The translations under genes were made by a program, and so were the position numbers. Under the pieces are notes generated by a model, which saw nothing but the letters and a program-made list of their open reading frames with translations, made no database searches and was not told the origin of the DNA. 64,000 nucleotides of DNA. It comes from CAWBOY01 sp963790585 (lineage in GTDB: Bacteria > Planctomycetota > Planctomycetia > Gemmatales > Gemmataceae). Shown piece after piece: positions 46,478 to 54,856 of the stretch; within the stretch, counting starts at the first letter, position 1; the number at the start of each line of letters is the position of its first letter. Location: the NCBI GenBank assembly GCA_963790585.1, contig CAWBOY010000004.1:62001-126000 (forward strand). Direction: 5' to 3'.

Positions 46478-46653
46478 TGAGACCCTCCTGATTCGATGGA
46501 ACGGCGACGTATAACGATGACGGCGCGCAACAGCAAGAGAAGAATACGCACGACACGAGAGAACGTTTGGAATGGAGTAGCCCGAAAGATCCCGATCACA
46601 TACGCTCAAATGCAAGGGCCGGGGCGTTGCGCAACTTGTACGGGGCCGATTTC

Positions 46654-47313
46654 ATGGCCGATCAGCCGACCTACGCCGAGCAGGATTATCTCAAGGCGAT
46701 TCATGGCCTCGGCGGCGTGGCGCGTCAGGTGACGCCGGTCGAGATCGCGACGCGCCTGGGCGTCCGGGCTCCCTCCGTTACCGGGATGCTCAAACGCCTG
46801 GCCGAGGCAAGCTGGGTCAATTATGAGCCGGGCTACGGCGCGCAGCTGACGGCGACGGGAGTCAGCGAAGCCCGCCGCGTCATTCGGCGCCATCGGCTGG
46901 TGGAAGTGTTGCTGACCCGTCTCGGCCTCGATTGGAGCGAGGTCGACGCCGAAGCCGAAGCTCTCGAACACGCCATCTCGCCACGCCTGGAACAAGCGCT
47001 CGCCGCCTTTCTAGGCGAGCCGCCGGAAGATCCCCACGGCCATCCCATTCCGACGTCCGAGGGGGCCCTCGCCGAGCGCAAACTGCAACCGCTCGGCACT
47101 TTCGAGGCGGGCCAATCGATCATCATCCGCGAAGTGCAAGACGACAGCCCCGAACGCCTTCGTCGCTGGCGAGAGCTCGGCTTATTGCCGGGCGCGTGCG
47201 TCCAGATCGTGAGCTATCAGCCGTTAGATGATATGTATCTATTGAAGATCGGTGATGCGACTATCCCGATGGGGAGCGAAGGGTTGGCGGGGTTAGCGGG
47301 GGAGGTCGTGTGA
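46654..47313 (+). CDS. DtxR/MntR-family metal-dependent transcription regulator with FeoA domain
   Basis: 219 residues from the ATG at 46654. The N-terminal winged helix (MADQPTYAEQDYLKAIHGL, QVTPVEIATRLGVRAPSVTGMLKRL, GYGAQLTATGVSEARRVIRRHRLVEVLL) is diagnostic. The dimerisation/metal region follows (LGLDWSEVDAEAEALEHAISPRLEQAL; HPIPTSEG), and an FeoA/SH3-like domain closes it (ESI-like GQSIIIREVQDDSPERLRRWRELGLLPGACVQIV, MGSEGLAGLAGEVV). These repressors sense Mn(II) or Fe(II) and control uptake or stress genes. No transporter lies nearby, so the target is unknown. Confidence 0.92.
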   Translation: MADQPTYAEQDYLKAIHGLGGVARQVTPVEIATRLGVRAPSVTGMLKRLAEASWVNYEPGYGAQLTATGVSEARRVIRRHRLVEVLLTRLGLDWSEVDAEAEALEHAISPRLEQALAAFLGEPPEDPHGHPIPTSEGALAERKLQPLGTFEAGQSIIIREVQDDSPERLRRWRELGLLPGACVQIVSYQPLDDMYLLKIGDATIPMGSEGLAGLAGEVV

Positions 47314-47341
47314 CCGCCCCGTTTAGCCGCAATATCGTTCG

Positions 47342-48304
47342 TCATTCCTTCAAAAATGCTTCGACGGTCTCATGCCACTCTTTGGGTTGTTTGGCCAAAT
47401 ACTCCTCGTGCCCCATTCCCTGAAAAATGTGCAACGTCTTCTTACCGGCGAGGTTGGCGTAGATCTCTTGCGCGTGCAGGAGCAGCACGCGGTCGTCCTT
47501 GTCGCCCTGCATCAGCAGGACCGGGCAGCGCACCGCGCGGGCATACTCGACGGGGTTATGCGCCGCGCCGTTGAAGTCATTTTGCACGCCGCCCCAGAAG
47601 ACCAGCAGATGTGCCAGCGGATAAAGCGGCACGCCGAGGATGCGCATGCGCATGCCGACGGCCGTGATCAGGCGGTCGAAGGGGCATTCTAAGATCACGC
47701 GATCGACCTCGACCTGTTGCACTGCCAGAGCGCGTAGCACGGCCACTGCGCCCATAGACACTCCGTAAAGGATTATTTTCCGATCGGGGCAGCGCTCGCG
47801 GACATAGGCGACGCACTTGGCGACATCCTCCGATTCGTGGTAGCCGATGGTAGTGGCGTCGCCGTCGGAGCCGCCGCTGCCGGGAAAATCGACCAGGAAA
47901 CCGGAGTAGCCAAGCGCGAACAAGGCCTTGGCCTCGGGAAGGTGTTCCGCCTTGCAGCCGCCATAGCCGTGGAAGAAGAGCACCACGCCCGCGGGGTCGT
48001 CGTGCGGGATATACCAGGCCTCGAGCTTGCCGCGCCGGCCGTCGATCTTGAGAGTTTCGAACGGCAGTGTTACCGCGGCGGGATCGATGATATTCTTGGC
48101 CCGGGGAAGCAGATTGCCACGTAAAACACCGCCGATGCGCTGCCAATAGGAATGCGGTACGGAATGCTCGGCAGCGGGCACGAAATGCGTCAAGTAGTAA
48201 GCGAAGCGATACGCCAGCACGTTCAGGACAACAAAGAAAACAAGGAAAGTCAGGAAGAGAGTCATCCGTGGTCGACGACGTGCCCTGAGAAAGAGGTTTC
48301 GCAT
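47342..48304 (-). CDS. Membrane-anchored alpha/beta-hydrolase
   Basis: 320 residues. One N-terminal helix (MTLFLTFLVFFVVLNVLAYRFAYYL) anchors the enzyme. The catalytic part has VVLFFHGYGGCKAEH, LVDFPGSGGSDGDATTIGYHESEDV, the nucleophile elbow ILYGVSMGAVAVL, an acid in LMQGDKDDRVLLLHA and His in FQGMGHEEYL. It is similar to the YqkD/BEM46-type serine hydrolases, whose substrates are mostly unknown. Convergent with the DtxR-like gene, 28 bp between stops. Intact frame. Confidence 0.9.
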   Translation of the reverse strand: MRNLFLRARRRPRMTLFLTFLVFFVVLNVLAYRFAYYLTHFVPAAEHSVPHSYWQRIGGVLRGNLLPRAKNIIDPAAVTLPFETLKIDGRRGKLEAWYIPHDDPAGVVLFFHGYGGCKAEHLPEAKALFALGYSGFLVDFPGSGGSDGDATTIGYHESEDVAKCVAYVRERCPDRKIILYGVSMGAVAVLRALAVQQVEVDRVILECPFDRLITAVGMRMRILGVPLYPLAHLLVFWGGVQNDFNGAAHNPVEYARAVRCPVLLMQGDKDDRVLLLHAQEIYANLAGKKTLHIFQGMGHEEYLAKQPKEWHETVEAFLKE

Positions 48305-48368
48305 CCTGAAGGATCCCGAGTGCGACCCCGGACTGAGAGCCGGGGTAACTCGGTCAGTATACGTGAAA

Positions 48369-48393
48369 CGGGACGGCTAGGAGAGCCGTCCCG
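48369..48393 (-). terminator. Perfect 10-bp hairpin, possible terminator
   Basis: CGGGACGGCT / AGCCGTCCCG with loop AGGAG. It lies about 25 bp beyond the 3' end of the BBP7 gene on its strand. No T-tract is evident, so function as a terminator is tentative. Confidence 0.4.
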
Positions 48394-48416
48394 CGAAATG
48401 CGACGATCGCCGAGAA

Positions 48417-49640
48417 TCAAAAATCGATTTCGAGTCCGAGATTGACGGTCTGTCCCCACATGTCTGTTCGGGTGGTCGAATAAAACGGATGATTAGAGCC
48501 GGCAGGCGAGGTGCCGACTGGGGGAAGCAGGTTTGTGTTTACCGTGAAATCGACCTGGTCGGCGGCGCGGGCAACGCGTTCGAGGTAGAAGAGCGAATAG
48601 CCGAGCTTGGCTTTGACGTTGGAGGAGATGCGCCAGCTGGCATCGAGGCCTAGCTCGGGCATGGTTGCCCATTCGCCCTGCTTGTGGTTGCCGATATTGC
48701 TTTGCAGGGCATAGAGGCCGCCGTTGGCGACCAGCGGCGTGGTACCCGGCACGGAGGTTGTGGTGCTTCCGGCGATGTTTACGTCGCGATCGATGCCGCC
48801 CACGGCAATCTTACCCAGGATGCCGAGGGTCAAGTCTCCCATGCAATACTGCGTGCGTACGCCCAGGTCCAGGCCGTTGAAATAATTGTGCGTGACGAAG
48901 TCGTCCTGACTGGTGATCTGCGTGCCCGGCACGAAGGCTGTGCCTGTCGGCGACAAACTCTGATGGATACGGAGACCTTCGTTGTAGTTGTAAAAGCGAT
49001 AGCCAATCAATGTATCGAGCCGGAAGCCACTGTTGTTCACGAGCGTTTCCGCTAGGTCGATATGGGTTTCGTAGAAATTCCCTGAACTTACTCGGCTATC
49101 GATTTCGCCGCTCGAGCTGCCCGGGAACGCGACCACCTGAGCCTGGCGCAAGCCGGTGGCGGCATCGATGTAGGGCCGAGCCAAAATGGTGGAACCGTCC
49201 GACGCGGCGGAAAAGACGCTCGATTGGCTCTCGAGCATGGTGAATCCAGCCTCGATGCTATAGACGTGATCGGCTGTCAGCCAGGCGCCGGCGCCGAAAC
49301 GGAGGCCGGAGCGGATATCTTCATTGACGATATTTCCACCATTAAGGACGCTGCTGCCGGGCGAATACAAAATACCGGCCGACGACAGCGGCGTACCCGC
49401 CCGGCTGGTCGTTACCAACGGCTGGACATTGTCGCCGCGCAACAAGCCGAGGAGATAATCGGTCGTGACCCAATAATTGCCGCCGGGAGCTTCTTCAGCC
49501 ATGGTGACGGAATGCGGGATAGCGGCCGTGTCGGTCAGCGCCGGCGGCGGCATGGGAGGCACGGCTACCGGTGCTTGAGCGAAGGTCGATCCGACAGAGA
49601 TCAACCCCGTGCCGAGGGCTAAGATCATTCGCTTGAGCAT
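48417..49640 (-). CDS. BBP7-family outer-membrane beta-barrel protein
   Basis: 407 residues from the ATG at 49640 (MLKRMILALGTGLISVGSTFAQ is a signal peptide). The first mature strand region GGNYWVTTDYLLGLLRGDNVQPLVTTS is the hallmark of planctomycete BBP7 proteins, which often have W-x-x-x-x-Y-L-L/W here. The rest alternates strands and loops (SGLRFGAGAWLTADHVYSIEAGFTML, GFRLDTLIGYRFYNYNEGL, LGIDASWRISSNVKAKLGYSLFYLE-like) and ends NLGLEIDF with a terminal Phe, the outer-membrane insertion signal. Function is unknown. The frame is intact; the upstream region holds a tandem palindromic array. Confidence 0.93.
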   Translation of the reverse strand: MLKRMILALGTGLISVGSTFAQAPVAVPPMPPPALTDTAAIPHSVTMAEEAPGGNYWVTTDYLLGLLRGDNVQPLVTTSRAGTPLSSAGILYSPGSSVLNGGNIVNEDIRSGLRFGAGAWLTADHVYSIEAGFTMLESQSSVFSAASDGSTILARPYIDAATGLRQAQVVAFPGSSSGEIDSRVSSGNFYETHIDLAETLVNNSGFRLDTLIGYRFYNYNEGLRIHQSLSPTGTAFVPGTQITSQDDFVTHNYFNGLDLGVRTQYCMGDLTLGILGKIAVGGIDRDVNIAGSTTTSVPGTTPLVANGGLYALQSNIGNHKQGEWATMPELGLDASWRISSNVKAKLGYSLFYLERVARAADQVDFTVNTNLLPPVGTSPAGSNHPFYSTTRTDMWGQTVNLGLEIDF

Positions 49641-49806
49641 GGCTTCATGTCCCCATCGACGATAACGAGTCCATTCGCGCTCAGCCCTCAGCGTGAGGGG
49701 TGTGCGTGCAATCCGCGCCTCGTGTAGGGAATCTATCGGTAAGGAGGGGTGCCGGACTTTCCTATTTGACACGCAAAGTGGGAAATGACGGTTTTGCGGG
49801 TCCTTT

Positions 49807-49957
49807 TATAGCCCCCGGCTTGCCGAGGGGTAAACGAAAAACCCTCGGTAAACCGGGGGCTGTAGGGAAAGCCCCCGGCAAGCCGGGGGCTGTAGGGAAA
49901 GCCCCCGGCAAGCCGGGGGCTGTAGGGAAAGCCCCCGGCAAGCCGGGGGCTATTTAA
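49807..49957. repeat. Tandem 30-bp units built on palindrome GCCCCCGGCAAGCCGGGGGC
   Basis: About three and a half copies of the 30-bp unit (GCCCCCGGCAAGCCGGGGGC followed by TGTAGGGAAA), preceded by diverged units at 49807-49850 (GCCCCCGGCTTGCCGAGGGG, ACCCTCGGTAAACCGGGGGC). Each unit folds on itself. The array lies between the start of the BBP7 gene and the end of the LEPR-XLL protein gene; units are perfect multiples of 3, giving a spurious open frame. Confidence 0.85.
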
Positions 49958-49964
49958 AAGACGT

Positions 49965-52601
49965 TTACGACAGCGTGACCGCACTGCTCGTCACCGGCGA
50001 ACCAACCACGCCTCCTTCGGCGGGCGTCCCGGTAACGGTGATCTTGTCTCCCGTAACGACGCCTGGGACCTTTGTCAGGTCAAGCGTCGTGGCCGTCTGA
50101 CCGGCGATGGCTGTGCCGTTCCGATTCCATTGGTAGGTGAATGTCGCCGGGTCGGAGCTTGTCGGCAATGCCGTCAGCGTGGTCGTTGTCGTCGCGGTGG
50201 TCGGCGTGATATTCAGCGCCGTTAGCGTCGGCGGGTTGAGTGTGATCGGCGAGGTGGTCTTGATGATCGCCGCGTTGCTGGTGAAGGCCGTTCCAGTGAT
50301 CGTACCGTCACTCGGCGTTACCTGGACCGTGAACTTGTCGCCCGCGGCGACCCCCGAGAGCGCGGTCAAGTCGAGAAGGGGCGACGTCGAGCCCTGAATC
50401 GCGGTGCCATTCTGCGACCACTGATAGGTATAAGTTACCGTGTTACCTAGGGTGTCGGTTGACGTCGGCGTAGCCGTGAGCGTCTTCGTGTTCGTCGCGT
50501 TGTCCGGGGCTATGGAAACGAACGTCACGGCCGGGCCTGGGATCGTTACAGAGCTGCTCGTCACGGCGGTTCCGGTAAGCGAACCAAACGCTGGCGTGAC
50601 TGTAACGGTGATCATGTCTCCGTTACTCACACCGCCGACCTTGCTCAAGTCCAGCGTTTTGCCGGTCTGGCCGCTGATCGCCGTACCGTTGCGCTTCCAT
50701 TGGTAGGTAAAGGTCGCCGGGTCGGTGCTGGAGACGTTTGCAGTAAGCACCGTCGTCGTGGTAGGCGACGTCGGCGTGATGGTGACCGATGTGACCGTCG
50801 GAGTGTCGAGCGTGGCCGAGGTTATCGTCGTCGCGCCCGCCGACGTCGGCACGACGCTACTGATCGTCACCGGTTCGCTGGTGAAGGTCGATCCCGTGAG
50901 CGTGCCGTCGTTCGGCGTGACGGTGATGGTGAACTTATCGCCGGCCTTGACGCTGCTCAGCTTCGTCAAATCGAGCGTGGCCGCTGTCGCGTTGGGGATG
51001 GCGACACCGTTTTGGTACCACTGATTGGACGTGGTCACTGTGCTGCCTTGCGGATCTTGCGTCGTGAAGCTTGCCGTCAGAACCTTGGTGGCTGTCGCGC
51101 TATCCGCTCCGATCGTGACATTCGTGACGGACGGCGGTTGCGGGGCGTTGACGGTCACGTTGAACGTCGTCTCGACGGTGGCTCCATAACGATCGGTCGC
51201 CTCGACAGTGATGGCGGCACTTCCGGTCTTACCTGCGCCATAAACGAGCGTCAGGTTTTCATTCGTGACCGACGTCGACACCAAGCTCGGGTTGGTGTTG
51301 TTGACCACTGAATAGGTCAAGTATTCATCGCGCCGATCGGTCGTGATGCTATTGATGACGAGATAATTACTTGCGCTCGTATCTGACGGGAAGTTTGTTC
51401 CCGTATAGTTCGTGAGCGGGAGGTCACTGAGATCGACGCTTGGCAAGGTTGCAGCGACCGAGCTACTGCTTTCATTTTTCACGGTCGTGGTAGCCAGCGT
51501 GTTTAGCGTCGCTTGGTCAGTCGGGGTCGCGACCTGACCGAAGACAGTGAACTTTTGCGCATCCAGGTTAGCCGAGTTATTCGCCAAATTGAAGAAGAAC
51601 TGATCCGTGCCACTGTTCGGGTCGGAGGGACTTCCCGAAAGAGCAAATGCCAGAGTGCCTGTCGTATTGGAAACGCCAAACTCGCCTTGGATCGCTGGGT
51701 TGGTGGTTATCGGATTTAGCGTTGTGCCAGAGGAGTTCGTACCGAGGGTCGCGCCTCCACCCTGCAATACGAAGCCGGAGACAAGACGGCTAAAGATCGC
51801 ATTATTATACTTACCGGAGTTTACATAGTCGAAGAAGTTCGCCACCGCAATTGGGGTTGCCGTGTCGAACAACGTCACCGTGAGCGGATGCCCTGGGATA
51901 TTAAACGTTACTTCACTGTTAGTAATATCGGGATCCGTGAAGTTGTTTGTCAGATTAATCACGGTGGGTGACGCGTTTTCAGCGACCACGACATTCGCGA
52001 TCGGCTTAGCGACGACCGGAGCGCTGTTGGGCCGATAATTCGCCAAGGCTATGCCGCTGCCCGGAGTGTTGCCGATCGTCGTCGCGAAGCTTGAAGGGGT
52101 TGTCGTCGTCAAGAATTGCCGCAGCGAAATCGCGGTTGGAGCTAGGCCGAGATAGCCGAAGTTCTGCGTTGTGCTTTGGTTGCTAGTGACGCTGATGCCG
52201 GAAACAACCTTAATGCCCGAGCCGGACGCATTGAGATCGGACAAGCTCGCGCTGCCGCCGAGCAAGCCCGGCACAGGAGCGATGCCGACCTGATAGCTGC
52301 CAGGCAGGACATTTTCGAAGGCAAACGAGCCATTCGCGGCTGTGATCGCGGTCGTCTTGACGGCTGTGCCTTGTGTCGTCGACCCGGTCAAGGTCACCGC
52401 GATCCCAGGCAAGGTCGCCTCGCCCGGATCTAGCTTGCCATTATCGTTGTGATCGACGAAGGCCACGCCGCTGATAAGGCCCGATGCGTTCGCCGAGAGA
52501 AGCGAGCGAGTCTCCAGCGCTTCGAGATTGAGCATCGTCCGCGACGAGCGCTGGCTGGCGACGTTGGAACGCAGTTTTCGCAGCATATTCCATATCTTCA
52601 T
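49965..52601 (-). CDS. LEPR-XLL surface protein with SdrD-type, cyclophilin and Ig-like repeat domains
   Basis: 878 residues from the ATG at 52601. Residues ~25-37 (NLEALETRSLLSA) are the planctomycete LEPR-XLL segment, a presumed sorting signal. Residues ~41-150 are an SdrD/Cna-B-like module (ISGVAFVDHNDNGKLDPGE, GSFAFENVLPGSYQVGI). Residues ~228-375 form a cyclophilin-type peptidyl-prolyl isomerase domain (TVTLFDTATPIAVANFFDYV, IFSRLVSGFVLQGGG, TGTLAFALSG, DQFFFNLANNS, FTVFGQV). After a cadherin-like stretch, four Ig-like repeats follow (QWYQNGVAI, QWKRNGTAI, QWSQNGTAI, QWNRNGTAI). The protein is probably secreted to the cell surface. Key Arg/Phe/Gln positions of active cyclophilins are partly preserved (FSRL, FVLQGG), so activity is possible. 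Confidence 0.9.
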   Translation of the reverse strand: MKIWNMLRKLRSNVASQRSSRTMLNLEALETRSLLSANASGLISGVAFVDHNDNGKLDPGEATLPGIAVTLTGSTTQGTAVKTTAITAANGSFAFENVLPGSYQVGIAPVPGLLGGSASLSDLNASGSGIKVVSGISVTSNQSTTQNFGYLGLAPTAISLRQFLTTTTPSSFATTIGNTPGSGIALANYRPNSAPVVAKPIANVVVAENASPTVINLTNNFTDPDITNSEVTFNIPGHPLTVTLFDTATPIAVANFFDYVNSGKYNNAIFSRLVSGFVLQGGGATLGTNSSGTTLNPITTNPAIQGEFGVSNTTGTLAFALSGSPSDPNSGTDQFFFNLANNSANLDAQKFTVFGQVATPTDQATLNTLATTTVKNESSSSVAATLPSVDLSDLPLTNYTGTNFPSDTSASNYLVINSITTDRRDEYLTYSVVNNTNPSLVSTSVTNENLTLVYGAGKTGSAAITVEATDRYGATVETTFNVTVNAPQPPSVTNVTIGADSATATKVLTASFTTQDPQGSTVTTSNQWYQNGVAIPNATAATLDLTKLSSVKAGDKFTITVTPNDGTLTGSTFTSEPVTISSVVPTSAGATTITSATLDTPTVTSVTITPTSPTTTTVLTANVSSTDPATFTYQWKRNGTAISGQTGKTLDLSKVGGVSNGDMITVTVTPAFGSLTGTAVTSSSVTIPGPAVTFVSIAPDNATNTKTLTATPTSTDTLGNTVTYTYQWSQNGTAIQGSTSPLLDLTALSGVAAGDKFTVQVTPSDGTITGTAFTSNAAIIKTTSPITLNPPTLTALNITPTTATTTTTLTALPTSSDPATFTYQWNRNGTAIAGQTATTLDLTKVPGVVTGDKITVTGTPAEGGVVGSPVTSSAVTLS

Positions 52602-52770
52602 CGGCGTCTCTCGTATGGCATGGGATGGCTCTGGATTCAACCAGTATAGCATAACGGATTATCGGCTTGGAGCGTTTGTACTGTAAAGAGACAGTAAAGA
52701 CAGAAGAGATCGCGGCTGCCGCGACACTGCCGGATAAGACGATTATGCGGATTGACGGGGCCGTCACACG

Positions 52771-52872
52771 CCCCTCGCCCCTTTCAGGGGAGGGGTTGGG
52801 GGTGAGGGGACAAAGTCTGCGGAAACTCGGTCCCCTCACCCCCAACCCCTCTCCCCTGAAAGGGGCGAGGGG
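52771..52872. repeat. G/C-rich palindromic repeat family C, copy 2 (G-quadruplex-like)
   Basis: CCCCTCGCCCCTTTCAGGGG at the left is inverted at the right (CCCCTGAAAGGGGCGAGGGG); in between are GGGGTTGGGGGTGAGGGG, the loop CAAAGTCTGCGGAAACT and the C-rich inverse. The loop matches that at 9301-9317 with one or two changes. Confidence 0.8.
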
Positions 52873-52885
52873 GCTTATTGATCTC

Positions 52886-54678
52886 TTACTTCTTCTCCGG
52901 CAGATAGTAGTAATCCACGAACCCGATCATCATCTCTTCCCAGGTTTGGTCGCCCCAGGCTACCCAGCTCTTCGGGTTCGGATTGTTTGGATTACCGTCC
53001 GAGTTGTCGAAGTGGGCCTTGCACTCGATGCGCGTGCCAGCAGGCAACTTGAGGTGATCCTTGAGGTTGTAGTTGGCCTGCCAGCCGAAATCGTAGCGTG
53101 GCACGGAAAGAAGCGTCTCGGTCTTGTCGTCCGGATAAACGATTCGGAACGAGAAATCCTTGCCGCGCAGATGCATGTGTGGAAACAAGCTAATCAGGAC
53201 GGCGTCCTTGCTCCAGGTCGAAGCGGAGCGCGATTCGTAGTTACTCTCTCCCGGCGGGATGATGAGCAGGCGTTGCGCGATTGAGCGGGTGCGAACTTCA
53301 TATTTCGGCGGCTCTTTGGACAGGATCAAACCAACTGAAGAGAGATCGTCTTGCTCGACGCCATTGGGCGTGTAGTGCATTTGGAATACGATCGTCGAAC
53401 CTTTGGGGATCTTCTTGGCCATGCCTTCGGGATAGACCGAACCGAGATCGCCGGGGGCCCAGGCGATCAAGAAGCCATCGCCGATGTCGTCGGCAGTGCG
53501 TTCGCGCTTCGGGCCGCCTTTGAGGTTGAATACATAGACGATGATATGGTGAACGACGGCCCGGTTGCCCGGCTTCGCTTCCGCCGCGCGCACCCACATA
53601 TCGCTATCGAAGCCGGTCTCAGCCTGGAAATATTGGTATTTGATGCCATTCCGACCAGTTTTGGCCGGTACGGTGAACTTCTTGGGCATGGAGAAAACCA
53701 CGTCGGGCTTCCCGATAGACCACCCCTCTGTATACGACTTTGCGGGTGGAAGGTCTTTTATGTCTCCTTTAGGGCAACCCTGATCGATCCAGCCAAGCAA
53801 CGCCTTACGGCTTTCTTCCGTCAGGCTGCGATCGTTGGCGAAGGTGCCATGCTTCGGGTCGGCGTGCCACGGCGGCATCCGCTTCTCGTCGACCACTTCG
53901 CGAATCATGCTCGACCACGACAGGGCGTCTTCGTAGGTGAGCAAAGGCATCGGCCCAATCTGGCCGGGACGATGACATTCCTGGCATTTGTTCTGCAGGA
54001 TCCGGCTGACGTCTTTCGTGAAGGTGTAGGTGCCTTCGGTCTTCGGCGTCATGGCCCGTGAGATGAGGCAGCCGAGGACCGGCGTCGAGGCTTCGCTCAC
54101 GGCTTTCCCGGCGAGGACTTCGTCGATCGCCTTGGCAAGATCGTCGCGCGTCGGTGTGGAAGCGCTTGAAGTTGTAGCCCACCTGGTCGTCGATCCGCCC
54201 TTGATAAAGAACCGTACCTTCGGGACTGACGACGAACGCTTCCGGCGTGCGGCAGCGCGCCGAACTGATCGGCGACGACATTGCCAGAGTCCTTGAGCAC
54301 CGGAAACGTCAGTCCATGTTCTTTGGCATGCGCCGCGATCTTGATCGGCGTGTCGTGGCTATTGCTGTTAATGCCGACGAAGACGACGTTTTCTTTGCTA
54401 TATTTGGCGTTCAGCTCGACGAGCCGGGTCGTGTAGGCGTTATTGATCGGGCACTCGGTGCCGAGGAAGACGACGACCACGGCTCGGGGCTTTTTGAGTT
54501 CTTTCCAATCCCAACTCTTACCGTTGACCGCGTCGGTCAGCGCAAACGGCGCGACGACCCGCGCAGCTGACTTGGTCGACGTCGCTTTCGCTTCGGGCTT
54601 TTCCTTGGTCGGGTCATAATGGAAGGCAAATACGATGGCGGGCACAAGCAGCAATCCAAGCAGAGCGAAGCGTCGCAT
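52886..54678 (-). CDS. Redoxin / cytochrome-c-like / copper type II monooxygenase-like fusion protein (two frame breaks)
   Basis: About 597 residues read through breaks near 54255 and 54160. Signal peptide MRRFALLGLLLVPAIVFA. Redoxin domain ~40-190: FALTDAVNGKSWDWKELK, VVVFLGTECPINNAY, GINSNSHDTPIKIAAHAKEHGL, TPEAFVVSPEGTVLYQGRID, TRDDLAKAIDEVLAGK. Then one CxxCH (ILQNKCQECHRPGQIGPMPLL) in a cytochrome-like segment, and a C-terminal half resembling Cu type II ascorbate-dependent monooxygenases with His clusters VVHHIIVYV, FQMHYTPNG and FPHMHLRGKDF. This fusion recurs in planctomycetes; its substrate is unknown. Both breaks rejoin conserved sequence. Only one Cys is present in the redoxin active-site region, so disulfide chemistry may be reduced. 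Confidence 0.88.
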
Positions 54679-54856
54679 CGGGGATTTCCTCGAAGGAGCA
54701 AGGGAACAAATCAAGTCGGCGGTCATTATACTGAATAGGAGAGGCGGCGGTTTCAAACGTCAAGAGAGTGTAACACCCCATTCATCACCGGCGCTCGCTT
54801 GTGTTATCATTATTTGGTGAGATTTCGCAAATCGTCACTCGTGGCGGAGCAGCCGC

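Noticed and set aside
49700..49957. 85-codon plus-strand ORF encoding GKAPGKPGAV repeats
   Set aside because: The frame is open only because the 30-bp palindromic units are a multiple of three; no RBS or unique protein sequence.
49807..49957. CRISPR-like look of regularly spaced repeats
   Set aside because: Units are directly tandem and self-palindromic with no variable spacers, and no cas genes are in the window.
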